In this document: piece by piece, positions 23,867-36,116 of the stretch | Position numbering within the stretch: the stretch's first letter is position 1 | Layout of the letters: each line of letters begins with the position of its first letter | Source: Glycine soja | Lineage: Eukaryota > Streptophyta > Magnoliopsida > Fabales > Fabaceae | Length of the DNA: 64,000 nucleotides | Assembly (NCBI RefSeq): GCF_004193775.1 | Contig: NC_041004.1 | Coordinates: forward strand, 35,612,411 to 35,676,410 | Direction: 5' to 3' | Notes under the pieces: generated by a model | What the model was told of the DNA's origin: nothing | Database searches by the model: none | What the model saw: the letters and a program-made list of their open reading frames with translations, nothing else | Position numbers and translations under genes: made by a program

Positions 23867-24455
23867 ATAATATTAAGTAGTAACATTTATTTGTTATATC
23901 ATGCAAAAAAATTATTCGTTATATTTTTTTAAAAAATTAATATTTAAATATAGAAATTAAATAAAATATTATTATACATGCCTACATATATATTTGTATA
24001 ATCCATTTCTAAAATGGATTATAAAATCAACGGGAGTAAAAATTCTATTTATTTTAAAATGTTTAATATACTTTTTACATTAAATTTTGGTTAAATAAAA
24101 TAAATGACTGTTGCCAAAAATAATTAAAACAAATATAATAGTTTAATAATTTTTAAACATTTTTTTAACAAAAGAATATGCAACAGGAGAATTAATGGTG
24201 GTTGGTTGTGAAATTAAAATTTCGATCCATTGATGATAATATTAAGTAGTAACATTTTATTTGTTATATAATTTTTTTAAAATTAATATTTTAGTATAGA
24301 AATTAAATAAAAGTATTATATATGTCTATATATATATTTGTATAATCCATTTTTAAAATTAATTATAAAATTAATGGGAGTAAAAAAAATATTTGTTCTA
24401 AAATGTTTAATACTTTTTCTTATAAAAAATTTCTGTTGAATAAAATATTTTTTAC
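23867..24455. repeat. Degenerate direct duplication, about 365-base period
   Basis: GATAATATTAAGTAGTAACA begins copies at about 23868 and 24234. Both continue with TATAGAAATTAAATAAAA, TATATATTTGTATAATCCAT and TAAAATGTTTAATA. The motif GTGAAATTAAAAT recurs at about 24211 and 24490, with weaker versions near 25057, 25117 and 25524, so an older, longer array is likely. Confidence 0.75.
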
Positions 24456-24513
24456 AAAAAAATTTACAATAATCAAATCAATGGTTGCTGTGAAATTAAA
24501 ATGTCAATACAAA

Positions 24514-24549
24514 GCTTCAAGGTTTCTTTACATATAGAAACCTTGAAGC
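24514..24549. repeat. Small palindrome beside the larger inverted repeat
   Basis: Arms GCTTCAAGGTTTCT and AGAAACCTTGAAGC are separated by 8 bases. Confidence 0.9.
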
Positions 24550-24552
24550 TTC

Positions 24553-24703
24553 AAGTTTAATGTATATATATCTATCTATATCCATATATATACTATATGT
24601 AAAGAAAGTTTAGAATTTTAATTTAATGGTTGACAAAACTTTAAACTTTCTTTACATATAGTATATATATGGATATAGATAGATATATATATACATTAAA
24701 CTT
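24553..24703. repeat. Near-perfect inverted repeat, about 60-base arms, 29-base loop
   Basis: The arm at 24553-24612 and the arm at 24642-24703 are reverse complements apart from one or two TA-unit length changes. Outer ends read AAGTTTAATG and CATTAAACTT. This may be a foldback/MITE or a small-RNA hairpin locus; no target duplication was established. Confidence 0.92.
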
Positions 24704-25619
24704 TCTAAAATTATTTTCATTTTGTTTATTGTGTAAAAAATTATTAAATATTATATTTAAAAAAATCAACTTATTTATTTTGTGGCAAAAATTCTTAAAT
24801 ATCATATTTTTTTAAAAAAAATATTATTCAAAGTAATGAGACAGACGTAAAACCTAGATTATTAATAAATCAAAATAATGTATGTGTTCATAAATTATTA
24901 ATATACATACTCTAAATCTAGTATATTAAATAGTTTTTAAAAGTAAATAATTATTTTAAAAAATTAAATTAATATTACGTTATTAGTTTTCTCTAGATTT
25001 TTAAAAATTAATAACCTTTCATCAATTTTATACCACATTAAATCATATCAACAGTTGTTGTGAAATTATAGTTTTAAAAATATAGAAGTAAAGGTTACTT
25101 AATGAAATAAAATCAACTATTGTTGTCAAGTTAAAATTTTGATTACACGGTTCTAAAAACTTCAAGCGAATATATATATAATTATTAATTTTTTATTTTT
25201 AAAAGTAAATATTTATTTTTAAAATATTTTTAGTTATAAATTAAAACTACATTATATCTTATTTTATTATTTTTATATTTCTATTTAATAAATATAATAA
25301 TGGTAAATCATTGTTAAATATTTGCATAAATTATGAATAGACATATATTAACTTTAATATATTAAATATTTATTTAATTATCAATTTATAGAAGAAAATA
25401 ATTTTTAAAAATATTCTATTTTTTATTTAATAAATATATAAAAGATAATAATTAAAAATATAAGATTTTGTTTTTCAAAATAAATATTCTTTCATTATTT
25501 TTTTATCATATCATCAATTATTATCAAATTAAAGTTTCAATTTAACAACTCAAAAATGTTAAATTGAAGATTACATAATCAAATAAGATAACAGTTATTA
25601 TCTAGATAAAATTTTAATA

Positions 25620-26045
25620 CAGTAAACATAAGTGAAATAATAGTGATCGAAAAAGAACCTAAGTTATCTGTGGAGCTGCCAACCAACCCCTTAGCTTCAA
25701 CTAGAAGACTATTGTTCTGCCCCATTAATAAAAATTGAGACCAGTGGCAACTTATAATTTTTTCTCTCTCTTAACATCTTTTAGATAATAAAGACCTACA
25801 AAAGCCAAAAGACACAATACCTCAACCTAAGCGAAATAATACATTGAATTAAACTGAAGATTAACCTCACATCTAATGTACTTTATGCATGTGAGGGAAA
25901 ATCTTGTAACTTTCTTTAAAAGGAGAAAAACTTACAAAAGGCAATTAGCTTGAAGAACAAGCAAATATATATAATTCAATTTATTATTTTAAACGAAATT
26001 ATCACACTAAATTATTAATTGCCGTGTATATGTTCATATGAATAT
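25620..26045. other. Intergenic stretch, no gene seen
   Basis: AT-rich sequence with no coding signal or structure noticed. Confidence 0.5.
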
Positions 26046-26046
26046 A

Positions 26047-26050
<4 letters not shown>

Positions 26051-26129
<79 letters not shown>
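26051..26129. repeat. (TA)n microsatellite
   Basis: About 39 uninterrupted TA units. Confidence 0.97.
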
Positions 26130-26134
<5 letters not shown>

Positions 26135-26737
26135 ACCAAGTAGCCTTAACTGAGAAGGAAATGGAGCATACTATACAGTGATTTGTATTCGAGAACTATA
26201 TATACCCGAGCCAACTTCTTTTATTGAAATGGAATAGCATCGGCTACCAAAAAATACTTGGTTTAATTGTTCGATCTTAGTCGCTAATTTATTAGTAAGA
26301 ATGATTTAAACTCATATTTTTTCCCTCAGGTCATCCTTATAATTCCACCAAAAGACATTAATGTTATATATTGTGTATTTTTTTTTCTAACTTACTTCTT
26401 TTTTAATTAAAAAAAGTATTATTATTTTATTTATGATATCCTTTAAAATTTAATTATCTACCTTGTATATTTTTATTTATTTTTGGAACCTACAAAAAAT
26501 TATTTTCATATTTGGTCCTTTTTGGGGAAAAAAAAACCTAACTCCTCCGCCTCTAATGATTAGGCTCTAAACATGATCCATATATTGTTCGTAAATTCCA
26601 CTATCAGCTTTATAACTTTGATAAACAGAATTGTCTGAAACATGCTTAAAATCCATTAACGAATATGAAAAGTACTAAATTCTATGATTATTTTTTATTT
26701 TTATATAAAAATATTGCAGCGTATACAAAAATAAAAA

Positions 26738-27566
26738 GGATAAATAATTATTTTTATCCCTTAATGTGTGGAGCGCTCACAAATTCATCATCGAACAATG
26801 AAAATTCAAATTTTAGTCCCTGGAAATAAAAAATGTGTGACAAATCTATTCATTCGTTAACTTCCGACCATTAATGAAAGAGCCTACGTGACACATTCAG
26901 GAAACAAATTTATCAACATTTTACACGTTTAGAGACAAAAATAACTATTTATCCAAAATATAATTTAATCTTCATCTCTCCCTTTTTAATCGTTGCAGAT
27001 ATAATACTACAATAAGTACTTAAAAAATAGGAAAACAAACACAAGTTAGAACAAACATAATAATAAATATAATATTGATTAATAAGCATAATTTATTTAT
27101 TGTTCTCAAATTTTTAATGTAACAATATCTTATCCATAATATGAGACTCAAACAAAAATGTACAATCATTAAGTTAATTCTTAAAAAAAATGAGACTCAA
27201 CTTGATTTTGTCATTACTTAATGTTGTTACAATATAAATTTCAAAGTAAACAGATAAATTATGCTTATTAAAATTAATATTATGCTTATTATTATTTATT
27301 TTTCTATTTTTTTAGATTTTATTCTAATGTTATATTTGCAATGATTAAAAGGAAAAGAAAATGAAGATTAAAATATATTTTAGATAAATAGTTATTTTTG
27401 TCCATGAATATGTAGAATACTGACAAATTTGTCATTGAATGGGTCACGTAGACTCTTTCATTAGTGATAACGGATGAAAGTTAATAAAATTTGTAGTAAT
27501 TTTTTCATTTTTAAGAATAAATTTATCAACACTCTATACTTTAAAAACAAAAATACCTATTTATCC
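26738..27566. mobile_element. Long inverted-repeat DNA element, 10-bp target duplication
   Basis: The element starts GGATAAATAATTATTTTT and ends AAATACCTATTTATCC. The arms run about 26738-27110 and 27250-27566. They pair over several hundred bases: TAATGAAAGAGCCTACGTGA in the left arm matches the complement of TCACGTAGACTCTTTCATTA in the right, and AATCTTCATCT matches the complement of the text around AATGAAGATTAAA. The 10-mer AAAATAAAAA flanks both sides (26728-26737, 27567-27576), in the size range of Mutator-like elements, but it is low complexity. There is no coding capacity. Confidence 0.75.
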
Positions 27567-28243
27567 AAAATAAAAACTATAACATGACAGTTAATAATTA
27601 TATACGTATATATTCCCTCGGCGCGCGTGTGTTGTATTAATTAATTTTATATAAATATGTCCAATTGCAAATACATATATACCAATTCCTTATCTTCTTC
27701 CTCCACTTTTTCTACCTTTTTAGTTGTACGTCTTTATTTTAATGCATGCGATTATGACACGAGGTCCTTATATTTTATCATGACGAAAAGCTATGATATA
27801 TATGGATCAAGCCTCTCAGTCATATTATCATAGCAACGTTGAAGGCATGCACATGGTAGGGTCCAATATTTTAGGGTTTATAGGGTAGGGGCCAATATGT
27901 TTGGATGCCTTCCCTAAGTATATCATATATACCAATATGCTTCACAAAACACAACCCATTTTTTCCAATTGCGGTAGGACAGACTTAGAATTTTTGTTTA
28001 TATTATTAAATGTTAATATACTAGTTTTTGTTAAAAATTGTCTGTTAGAGAATTTAAACTCGTGCTGTTTCTCATATTTCTTCTCTTTTCATCCGTTCCT
28101 AATCTTTGAATCAATTTTATATGTTCACAATAAAGCATAATTGATCCAATATCTTTCCGGTAGGACAAAGTTGATCCATGCATAATTCGTGCAACACAGT
28201 TATTTTCCTCACCAAATTTTAACTTTATACAATCTCTTCACAA

Positions 28244-28862
28244 TAATATATAAGATCAAATTCTATTATCGCATAAATTAAAATATATATACTTATATAA
28301 ATTTTATTTTTATTTTATATATTATATTTTTAATAATCTTATTAATTTTTATCACATTATTCAAAACTTATATTATACAGTAAAGATATAATATAAACTT
28401 TTATCTTTAATTTATATTTTTTATATAAATTATAATTTCATAAATGATATATTTCATTATCTTCTAAAATATTTATATGTGATTTAATGATAGTATTTTT
28501 TTTACCTATATTAAGATATTCTTGTTATTTATTATAATAATATTTTTTATTTATATTTAACTTTACTTAATTAGGTATGTAATTTTTTTAAAGAATTAAA
28601 TTATATAGTAAAGATATATAATTAAATAAAATGATAGTATTTTTTATTTTTAAAATATTTATGTATGTGATTTATTGACAATATTCTTTTATCTATATTA
28701 CGATAAATAATATGAATATCTTAATATAAATAAAAAATGTAGTCACTAACAACTTACAAGCATTATTTTAAAAGATAAATATAATATATAAAATAAAAAT
28801 AAAATTTATATAAATATACATATTATAATTTATAAGAAAATAGAATTTAATCTAATATATTA
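28244..28862. repeat. Inverted-repeat element, about 85-base arms
   Basis: The left arm (28244-28330; AAATTCTATTATCGC, TATAAATTTTATTTTTATTT) and right arm (about 28777-28862; AAATAAAAATAAAATTTATA, GAAAATAGAATTTAAT) are reverse complements with scattered differences. The whole is about 620 bases, non-coding and AT-rich; it resembles a decayed foldback/MITE. Confidence 0.7.
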
Positions 28863-28869
28863 TATTTTA

Positions 28870-31310
28870 AAAGATAATATATGACATTATAAAAATATAA
28901 TAAATTAAAAATATATATAAAATTTGAATTTTAAATTATTTTTACATAAAATTAAAATTATATTAATATTATATTTTGTACCAAGTATTTAAATGAATAC
29001 TTAGATGTAGTGATAAAGGAATGCACTTTTTATTTTAGGGATCATGACTCTAATTCTTTCTCGATCAGTTTTAAGGATCTTATTTTTTAAAAAAATATTG
29101 ATGAAAGTATTTTCTAAGTTAATCAACATACAGAGGATCGATTTGATAAAACAAGCAAAATAGGAAATGAATTTAGCCAATACGATAACATTTGTAATGA
29201 TAGGATCACGTGATTAACTACAGTCTAAGTTAATTGAACAACGGGGATTTTCAATCGAAAATTACGTAGGTCTTCTTGATATAAAAAATATTAGTTAGAT
29301 GGGTTCTCAATTATTCATTATCCACTTGTTTTATTATTTTGGCTAAGTGATTGGTAAATGACAACAAAAATATTATTTCTCCCCGTGAATATAATACAAT
29401 TGTTTTGGAAAACCATTTTTTAGAAGCAAAGTTTTGTTTTACCAAAATGGGTCAAAGATGAATAATATTTACCCCAAATGAATTGGTCAAGAAAATATTT
29501 ATTAAAATAAGTAATTTTTTATCACGTAAGAAGTAGGAGACGCTACACTGAAATGTTACATTCTGTCAAATATTTAGCGTTAGTTTGGTTAACACAAAAT
29601 ACCTATCAAATTAAACTCTTGCCTCTATAATAATTTATTTTGACATCAATCAATCATATTTATGTTATATTAATGATGTTATTTATAATAAATATAAATG
29701 TATAATTAATTGTGAAAAAAGGAATAATACCTTTAGCAACAAAGAATAAAATAATATGAATATATATTTTTATTTGTTTTTGATATCAAAGAATGAAATA
29801 ATAAGACTACACATTTTAGTATTGTTATAATATACTACAAATTATCATACATAAAAATTGTTATATTTTTTTTCTCTGCCCTTTGTGTGTTATTATTGTC
29901 TGATATTGAATAAAAGTTTTGGCTTTAAAAAATAAAAAATATCTATTTAAAACAAAAAAAAAATTGTTTAAACCCTACTTTTTATATATAATATCTTTTT
30001 TAAATTCACTTGTACACAAAGTATTCCAATGACACATTTTTTAGGCTTCAATTTATTTATATTATTAATTTATGTTATAATAAAAGATATTTATTTAATT
30101 ATAATACTACTTTAGCTAAAATATTATTATTATTATTATTATTATTTATTCGTAGGAATCAAACCAGAGGATTTACAAAACTTATATTTCATTCAATTAA
30201 TTCTTGTGATAAAATACATATTCTATTAAGCAGATATATTTTAAAATAAAAAAATTAAAATTATAATTGTAACAATATTTGATTTATTGTTTAATCCTTT
30301 ATTATATAATTGTATTTCATTGTAAACTTTGTAATTATAATATACTATTATTTTTTATTTATATTATATAATCTTAGTTAAAAATTAAAATAAGGATTAA
30401 CAAATTACATAGGAATGGAAGCAAAATTTTCTATGAAAAAAAGTTAAATGTGTATCCGGAATCAGCTTGCCCAACGCTAAACTGAGTAAAAACATTACAT
30501 AAAATTAGTAATTAAATAAAAATATTTAGTGTGGATTCAACCGAGATTAATTTCCTGTTACAAGAAAAAAACAAACAAAAGCTGCCACCCAGCTCCTACT
30601 TTCTACTTTTCACTTAACATATCACAAGTATTTTTTGTATAAATTAATGATATTTTTGGACTTGATAAAGTACTATATGGATTTTGTACGTCTGATCTCT
30701 CTCAAGGAAACCTTATTCATATACCCAGGCGTGAATTAAACTCTGAGCAACATATTTAAAGGAACCAATTATCTATTAATTTTGTCCGAGTTTTCTTACT
30801 AACAATAGTCTTAATTACATAATATAGATGAACTGAATTAATTGTAATTTTTATATTTATATTTCTATTTGATTTTTATCTTTATTGCATGCAAAATATA
30901 ATATTTATATAACTTTTTTTTGGTAATTTCCTGCATTTAAGCTCTAATTTTACAAATAATTATCCAAACCAATAAAATTTTGAAATAATTATCCAAACAA
31001 ATAATTTTAGTATAACTCAATTTTTGAGTGTTTCAATTTCCCTAAAATTTTGAAATGCATCATGCACACAACCTTGAGTTTTATTTTGGCGTTGACATGT
31101 TCATTCACATGATATGTTGGAATAAATTAATTGCATGAATAGTAATTGGCAAATCAAGAATATAAATAGCAAGAGAAGTTAGAACAGGAACTTTGAATGT
31201 CAAAGCAAGTTAAAGGAATATAGGTAGCAGCAACTGGCAAGACAACGACATAAATGAATTAAGGTTGCGTGCTAATAATCCATGTATATAGTTAGTTTCA
31301 AAGAATGTAG
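28870..31310. other. Intergenic stretch, no gene seen
   Basis: AT-rich. An ATT run lies at about 30122-30147; otherwise nothing was recognised. Confidence 0.5.
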
Positions 31311-31315
31311 CAGTT

Positions 31316-31840
31316 GGGAGTGGTAAACGAGTGCAGGTTCATGAACTGGACCGCAAGACATATAATCTATGCGGGTAATGGATCAATTTTTTTACTGTGC
31401 ATTGTCATAATTTTTATTTCATCTTGTTTAATCCGTGGACTATGCGAGTTTGGTCCAGGGGTTGCCCACATTAAAATTTTATTGTTTTAAATATGGAATT
31501 ATTTATTGTTGGAGATATTTAAGTTTCGTATATTAGATTTATTACTTGGATTTTCTTTTGTTAAGACATTATTTATTTTATTGATGTAATTGACTAATTG
31601 TTAAGATTTTATTTACATTTGTATTGAACTTAATTTGATTGTATTATATTTTTATTGAAATTGAAATTCTTTTAAACCTAGGTCCACGTACCAGCCCATT
31701 TAATCCACGGGGTCCGCGAGGCAGGAACAGGCCAATTTATTTGGTCCATACAAAAATGCATGACAAACTGGTCCCTACCAATATAAACTTATATGGACGG
31801 ATCTTACGCGAGACAGGTCGCCAGCTTATCCACGCGTAGT
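31316..31840. mobile_element. Decayed copy of the hAT-like element found at 36117-37279 (opposite orientation)
   Basis: Its left edge (GTGGTAAACGAGTGCAGGTT, then ATGAACTGGACCGC) corresponds to the complement of the right end of the 36-37 kb element. Its right part (CCACGGGGTCCGCGAGGC, TTTATTTGGTCC, ending about CAGCTTATCCACGCG) corresponds to the complement of that element's left end. The two also share a conserved translated stretch (PRGPRG, RPIYLV against GPIYLV). The copy is shorter and more diverged, and no target duplication is visible. Confidence 0.7.
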
Positions 31841-32522
31841 AACAACCAATGGTATTCCACCGGCCATGCCTTAATATTTTTAAGAGTAAGACGTAGAACA
31901 AATTAACCATTTCAAAAACAAAAATTACACGTTATATTCATAGAAGTTTAATTAAATATATATTCAAAATAAATTATGCATAAACTACATATGTCTTATT
32001 AATAATTCTTTAAATATTTTCATAATATTTTATTTATTTTTCATGACATTTTACTAATGTTCACCAAACTAAATATTAGAAAATATTTTTATATATACAA
32101 GGTTCTTATATGATTGAGTCGTCACTTTGTGGGTATATGTGCTGATAAGATATTAGAAAATGATTCTTCCATTTCTGAAAGCAGCATTATATCTAATCTT
32201 TAATGAATAAAAAAAATTGCTATAAAAATCAAAATTTAATTATGCTTATTTGATAGAGATTAAGGGAGCATAAGGATGAGTTGAGATGACATCCTGCTTG
32301 ATGAGAGACACAGCCAACAGGGGAGTAATTATGCTTATTTGATAGAATCAAAATGCATCAAATTTTAACTTCATATTTTATTCTGTTTTATTTTCAAAAA
32401 TACATTAAACGTAATATAAAACTCATATATTGTGTTACGTCTCATTTTATCATGCCTCTCAAAGTCGGATTATACAAGCACAAAGACTTGACCATTGCTT
32501 TTTCTTTGGGTCCAAGACCGTT

Positions 32523-33104
32523 GACATGCTAGGTGCACCCAGCAATATTGCTGGTGCACCCAGAAATTAGGTGAATGGGCAAAATTGCCCCTGCGTTAAA
32601 AAAAATAATTTCTTCTTCTGAAAGAAGGTTTTTCCGGAAATCTTCCGGAAGAAGGTTCTTCCGGAAACTTTCCAGAAGAACCTTCTTCCGGAAGAACAAT
32701 TTGTGTTCTACCGAAAAAATCTTTTTCCGGAAGCTTTCCGGAAGAACAAATTGTTGTTCTTCCGGAAGAAAGTTCTTCCGAAAAGTTTCCAGAAGAAGGT
32801 TCTTCCAGTAGAACAATTTATTCTTCCGGAAGAAGGTTCTTCCGGATGAACAATTTGTTCTACCGGAAGAACCTTCTTTCGAAAACTTTCCGGAAGAAGG
32901 TTTTTCCGGATGAAAAATTTGTTCTACCGAAAGAACCTTCTTCCGGTAGCTTCTCCGGAAGAAGGTTCTTCCGGTAGAATAAATTGTTCATCCGGAAGAA
33001 CCTTCTTCCGAAAGAAGGAATTATTTTTTTAATACAAGGACAATTTTGCCCATTCACCTAATTGCTGGTGCACCAGCAATGTTGCTGGGTGCACCTAGCA
33101 TGTC
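32523..33104. mobile_element. Foldback-type element with about 70-bp terminal inverted repeats and TTCCGGAA palindrome array
   Basis: The termini GACATGCTAGGTGCACCCAG and CTGGGTGCACCTAGCATGTC are perfect complements. Similarity continues about 70 bases inward (ATTAGGTGAATGGGCAAAAT on the left, ATTTTGCCCATTCACCTAAT complementing it on the right). The interior, about 32620-33020, is almost entirely variants of the self-complementary unit CTTCCGGAAG in a 12-25 base rhythm (TTCTTCCGGAAGAA, separated by ACCTTCTTCCGG and AACAATTTGTTC). Both strands stay open over long stretches as repeated FFRK and LLPE peptides, a by-product of the repeat and not a gene. No target duplication was identified. Confidence 0.85.
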
Positions 33105-33109
33105 CCTTG

Positions 33110-34320
33110 TAATGGACTACGTAGAAAACCCAATTTGGCCCAATAAGTTTAGTCCGTTAACATTTGTGCGATCCGGCCCATGGAGAGTAGTTTTACACTC
33201 TCCCCCTTTTATTTCTTATTTTAGTTGGGGTTTAAGTGAATTAAGTTCAGCATTCAAATTGAAATTATAATATTCACTCATCTTGTTCAACCACAAGCTA
33301 GAATCCTTTAGTATTAGTGTTATATTAATGAAGATTGCACAATTCATATAACAATATGTTTTACATATTTATTTTTTCTTTATTTTTTAACAGGCCTGGT
33401 ATGTTTCCTTTAAATTGTTTGTTTTGATGATAATACAGAGCAAGGAAATAGGAACAAGAAAACTTGATAAAAAAAATTCATTGTTTTGTTTGAGTAAATA
33501 AAAGGTTTTTTTTTTTTATATATAATCTCACGTTTAAAATCATCCCCCCTCCAATTCGACATGAAATAAGAGTGTAATATTCATTATTTTATTAACCATA
33601 TTATTGTGCAAAGCATGTATAAACTTTGTTGATAATCAATCTTTGTTGACAACTTAATTTCATTTTATTATATTATTTTTATTTACAAGATTCAAACTCA
33701 AATCTTAATTAAGGGGATCAACCTCTGTTTTACTCAATCCTTGTTGATATTACATTTGCCTATTTTATGTTTACTTTTTAAAATAAATAAATAATTTTTT
33801 AACATATAATGAATAATTTTATTACTTAGGAAAAAATAACTTTTTAGTAAAAAATGTAGTTGACATACAATTTTTTTATACAAATTATTTATTTATTGAA
33901 TTTAATCTTCTATTCATCCAAAAAAATAGAGAGAAAATTTTATAAATAAAACAAATTAATCACTTATTTTTTAATTTTATAAAATTTAAAGAATAAATAG
34001 TGTATTCACTAAAAATATAAATATATTTTTTTACGTTATCATCCAACAATCCATCATGGATTGTATGTTTATTGATTTTATATAATTATTTTAAAAGTTA
34101 TAACAACCATATATTTTTTTTATTGATTTGTATTATTCTTTTTTTTTACTCTAACAGTACATATATAATATTTTTTCCAGTAATTTTATTTTTTTAAAAT
34201 ACATTCTACTATGACATTACTTATTTTTTTTAAGGCATTAAACTCAATTCTACTAAGTGAGAAGAAAAGCACCACGACCTAAGTTTGGATTGGCCCATTA
34301 CTATTCGAACCTCTAAGATA
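33110..34320. other. Intergenic stretch, no gene seen
   Basis: AT-rich apart from a less AT-rich 33110-33260 portion with a short plus-strand ORF that has no recognisable motif. Confidence 0.5.
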
Positions 34321-34323
34321 TAA

Positions 34324-34704
34324 GGGCTTTGTTATTTCCAGTCCCATTTTTATTAAGTTTTCACTCCATTTTTTTAATATTTCTTTAAGAAAAATATCAT
34401 TGATGGAAACATATTTCTATTGTTGATATCAACAATATTTTTTCAAGATATATAATGAAAATATGTTTTGTCGTGTATCTTGATAAAATATTGTCGAGAT
34501 ACACAACAAAAACATATTTTTGTTGTGTATTTCTATAAATCTTATTGAGATACACCATGAAAATACATCATCATTGTGTTATTAGGAAGTGTGAATTTAT
34601 AATACACAATATAAATATGTTTTCGTCAATGGTATTTTTATCAAATATTTTTTAAATAATTGAAGTATGAACTTAATAAAACATGGCTGAGAATGGCAAA
34701 GCCC
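34324..34704. mobile_element. MITE-like element, copy A (GGGCTTTGTTATT termini)
   Basis: The left end GGGCTTTGTTATTTCCAGTC is partly complementary to the right end GCTGAGAATGGCAAAGCCC. The interior holds alternating-orientation copies of TCGAGATACACAAC and GTTGTGTATTTCTATAA-like text. The same family recurs 50 bases downstream. Confidence 0.7.
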
Positions 34705-34753
34705 TTGCATTAACACTAAGACCTTTGGACTTCACTTTGCATTCTTCGTTTTT

Positions 34754-35187
34754 GGGCTTTGTTATTCTCACTCCTATTTTTTAAGTTCACACCCAAGCTC
34801 TTTTTGTAAAAAAAAATGCTTTTTATGAAAATACCCAATGACATAAACATGCTTCACTGTGTATTATGAATTTATACTACTGCTAACTCAATGAAAATAC
34901 TTCCATTATGCATCTCAATAAAATTTTGTCGAGATACACAGTAAAAACGTAATTTAGTTGTGTATGGTGATAAGATTTGTCGAGATGTACATTAAATATA
35001 TGTCTTTGGTGTATATCTCGATAAGAATTTGTCAAGAAACACAATGAAAACATATATTCATTGTGTATAATGACAAAAATATGCTGAAATACTCAACAAA
35101 AATGTATTTACACCAAGGATATTTTTATAAAAAAATTGAAAAGTCATAGATTAAACTTAACAAAATTAGGGTGAGAATAACAAAGCC
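34754..35187. mobile_element. MITE-like element, copy B of the same family
   Basis: The left end GGGCTTTGTTATTCTCACTC and right end GGGTGAGAATAACAAAGCC are complementary. The interior repeats GTCGAGATACACAGTAAAAA, TTGTGTATGGTGATAAGATT and related palindromic units, as in copy A. Confidence 0.72.
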
Positions 35188-35200
35188 ATGAACACGATTG

Positions 35201-35368
<168 letters not shown>

Positions 35369-35806
35369 AGGGATCAAATTACATCGGTGTAACTTAACTA
35401 ATTATTACACCATTTTTTAATTTGATATAAAATATAATTTTTATCAACTCGACGTTAAATTATATCTAGATACGATTAAGATTGTATGTGTCAAATTTTA
35501 TCAAAATTAAACAATAATAAAAAAGTGATCAAAATGATTCATGTCTTAATACGTTTTGAAAAGTTTATATTATATCAATTTTAATCTTTATGATGAGGTA
35601 GGCAATATTTTTTTTATTAATATGAAATTTGAATATATGATTTATGTAATATAAACCTTCAATCCAACGGTGAATTATAAGAAAATATTGTTGAATTGAA
35701 AATTATTAAACGGTGTAATAATTGATTAATTGATTAAAGTTACATCATGCATCTTAAATAACTATTATCCTTTTTATCGTTGTATAATTTTAATACATAA
35801 TTTTGA

Positions 35807-35810
<4 letters not shown>

Positions 35811-35871
<61 letters not shown>
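35811..35871. repeat. (TA)n microsatellite
   Basis: About 30 TA units. Confidence 0.97.
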
Positions 35872-35875
<4 letters not shown>

Positions 35876-36116
35876 AATGGTTGAATCAATAAAAGTCATA
35901 TTTCTCATAAGAGCGGGAAGTTCTAGGGATATTCAATGCTTAGAGCCTAGAGGGGCCACTTTCTATTATAATTATCTTATGGTTAAATTCGAATAACATA
36001 ATGGTGACACATTTTCATCCTAGCCCTTTAAATAACGTATAGCCAACATTACTTGGTAAACCATATACCCATTTAACTTGGGTGTTATAAATTATAATAC
36101 TTTTGTTAGTATCACT

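Noticed and set aside
31121..32500. A CRISPR-like or satellite interpretation of repeated motifs in the 31-37 kb block
   Set aside because: The repeats are terminal or interior parts of plant DNA elements, with no regular repeat-spacer pattern.
32529..33057. ORFs on both strands with repeated FFRK/LLPE peptides, resembling a repeat protein
   Set aside because: The same palindromic unit stays open in several frames on both strands, and it lies inside a foldback element with terminal inverted repeats.
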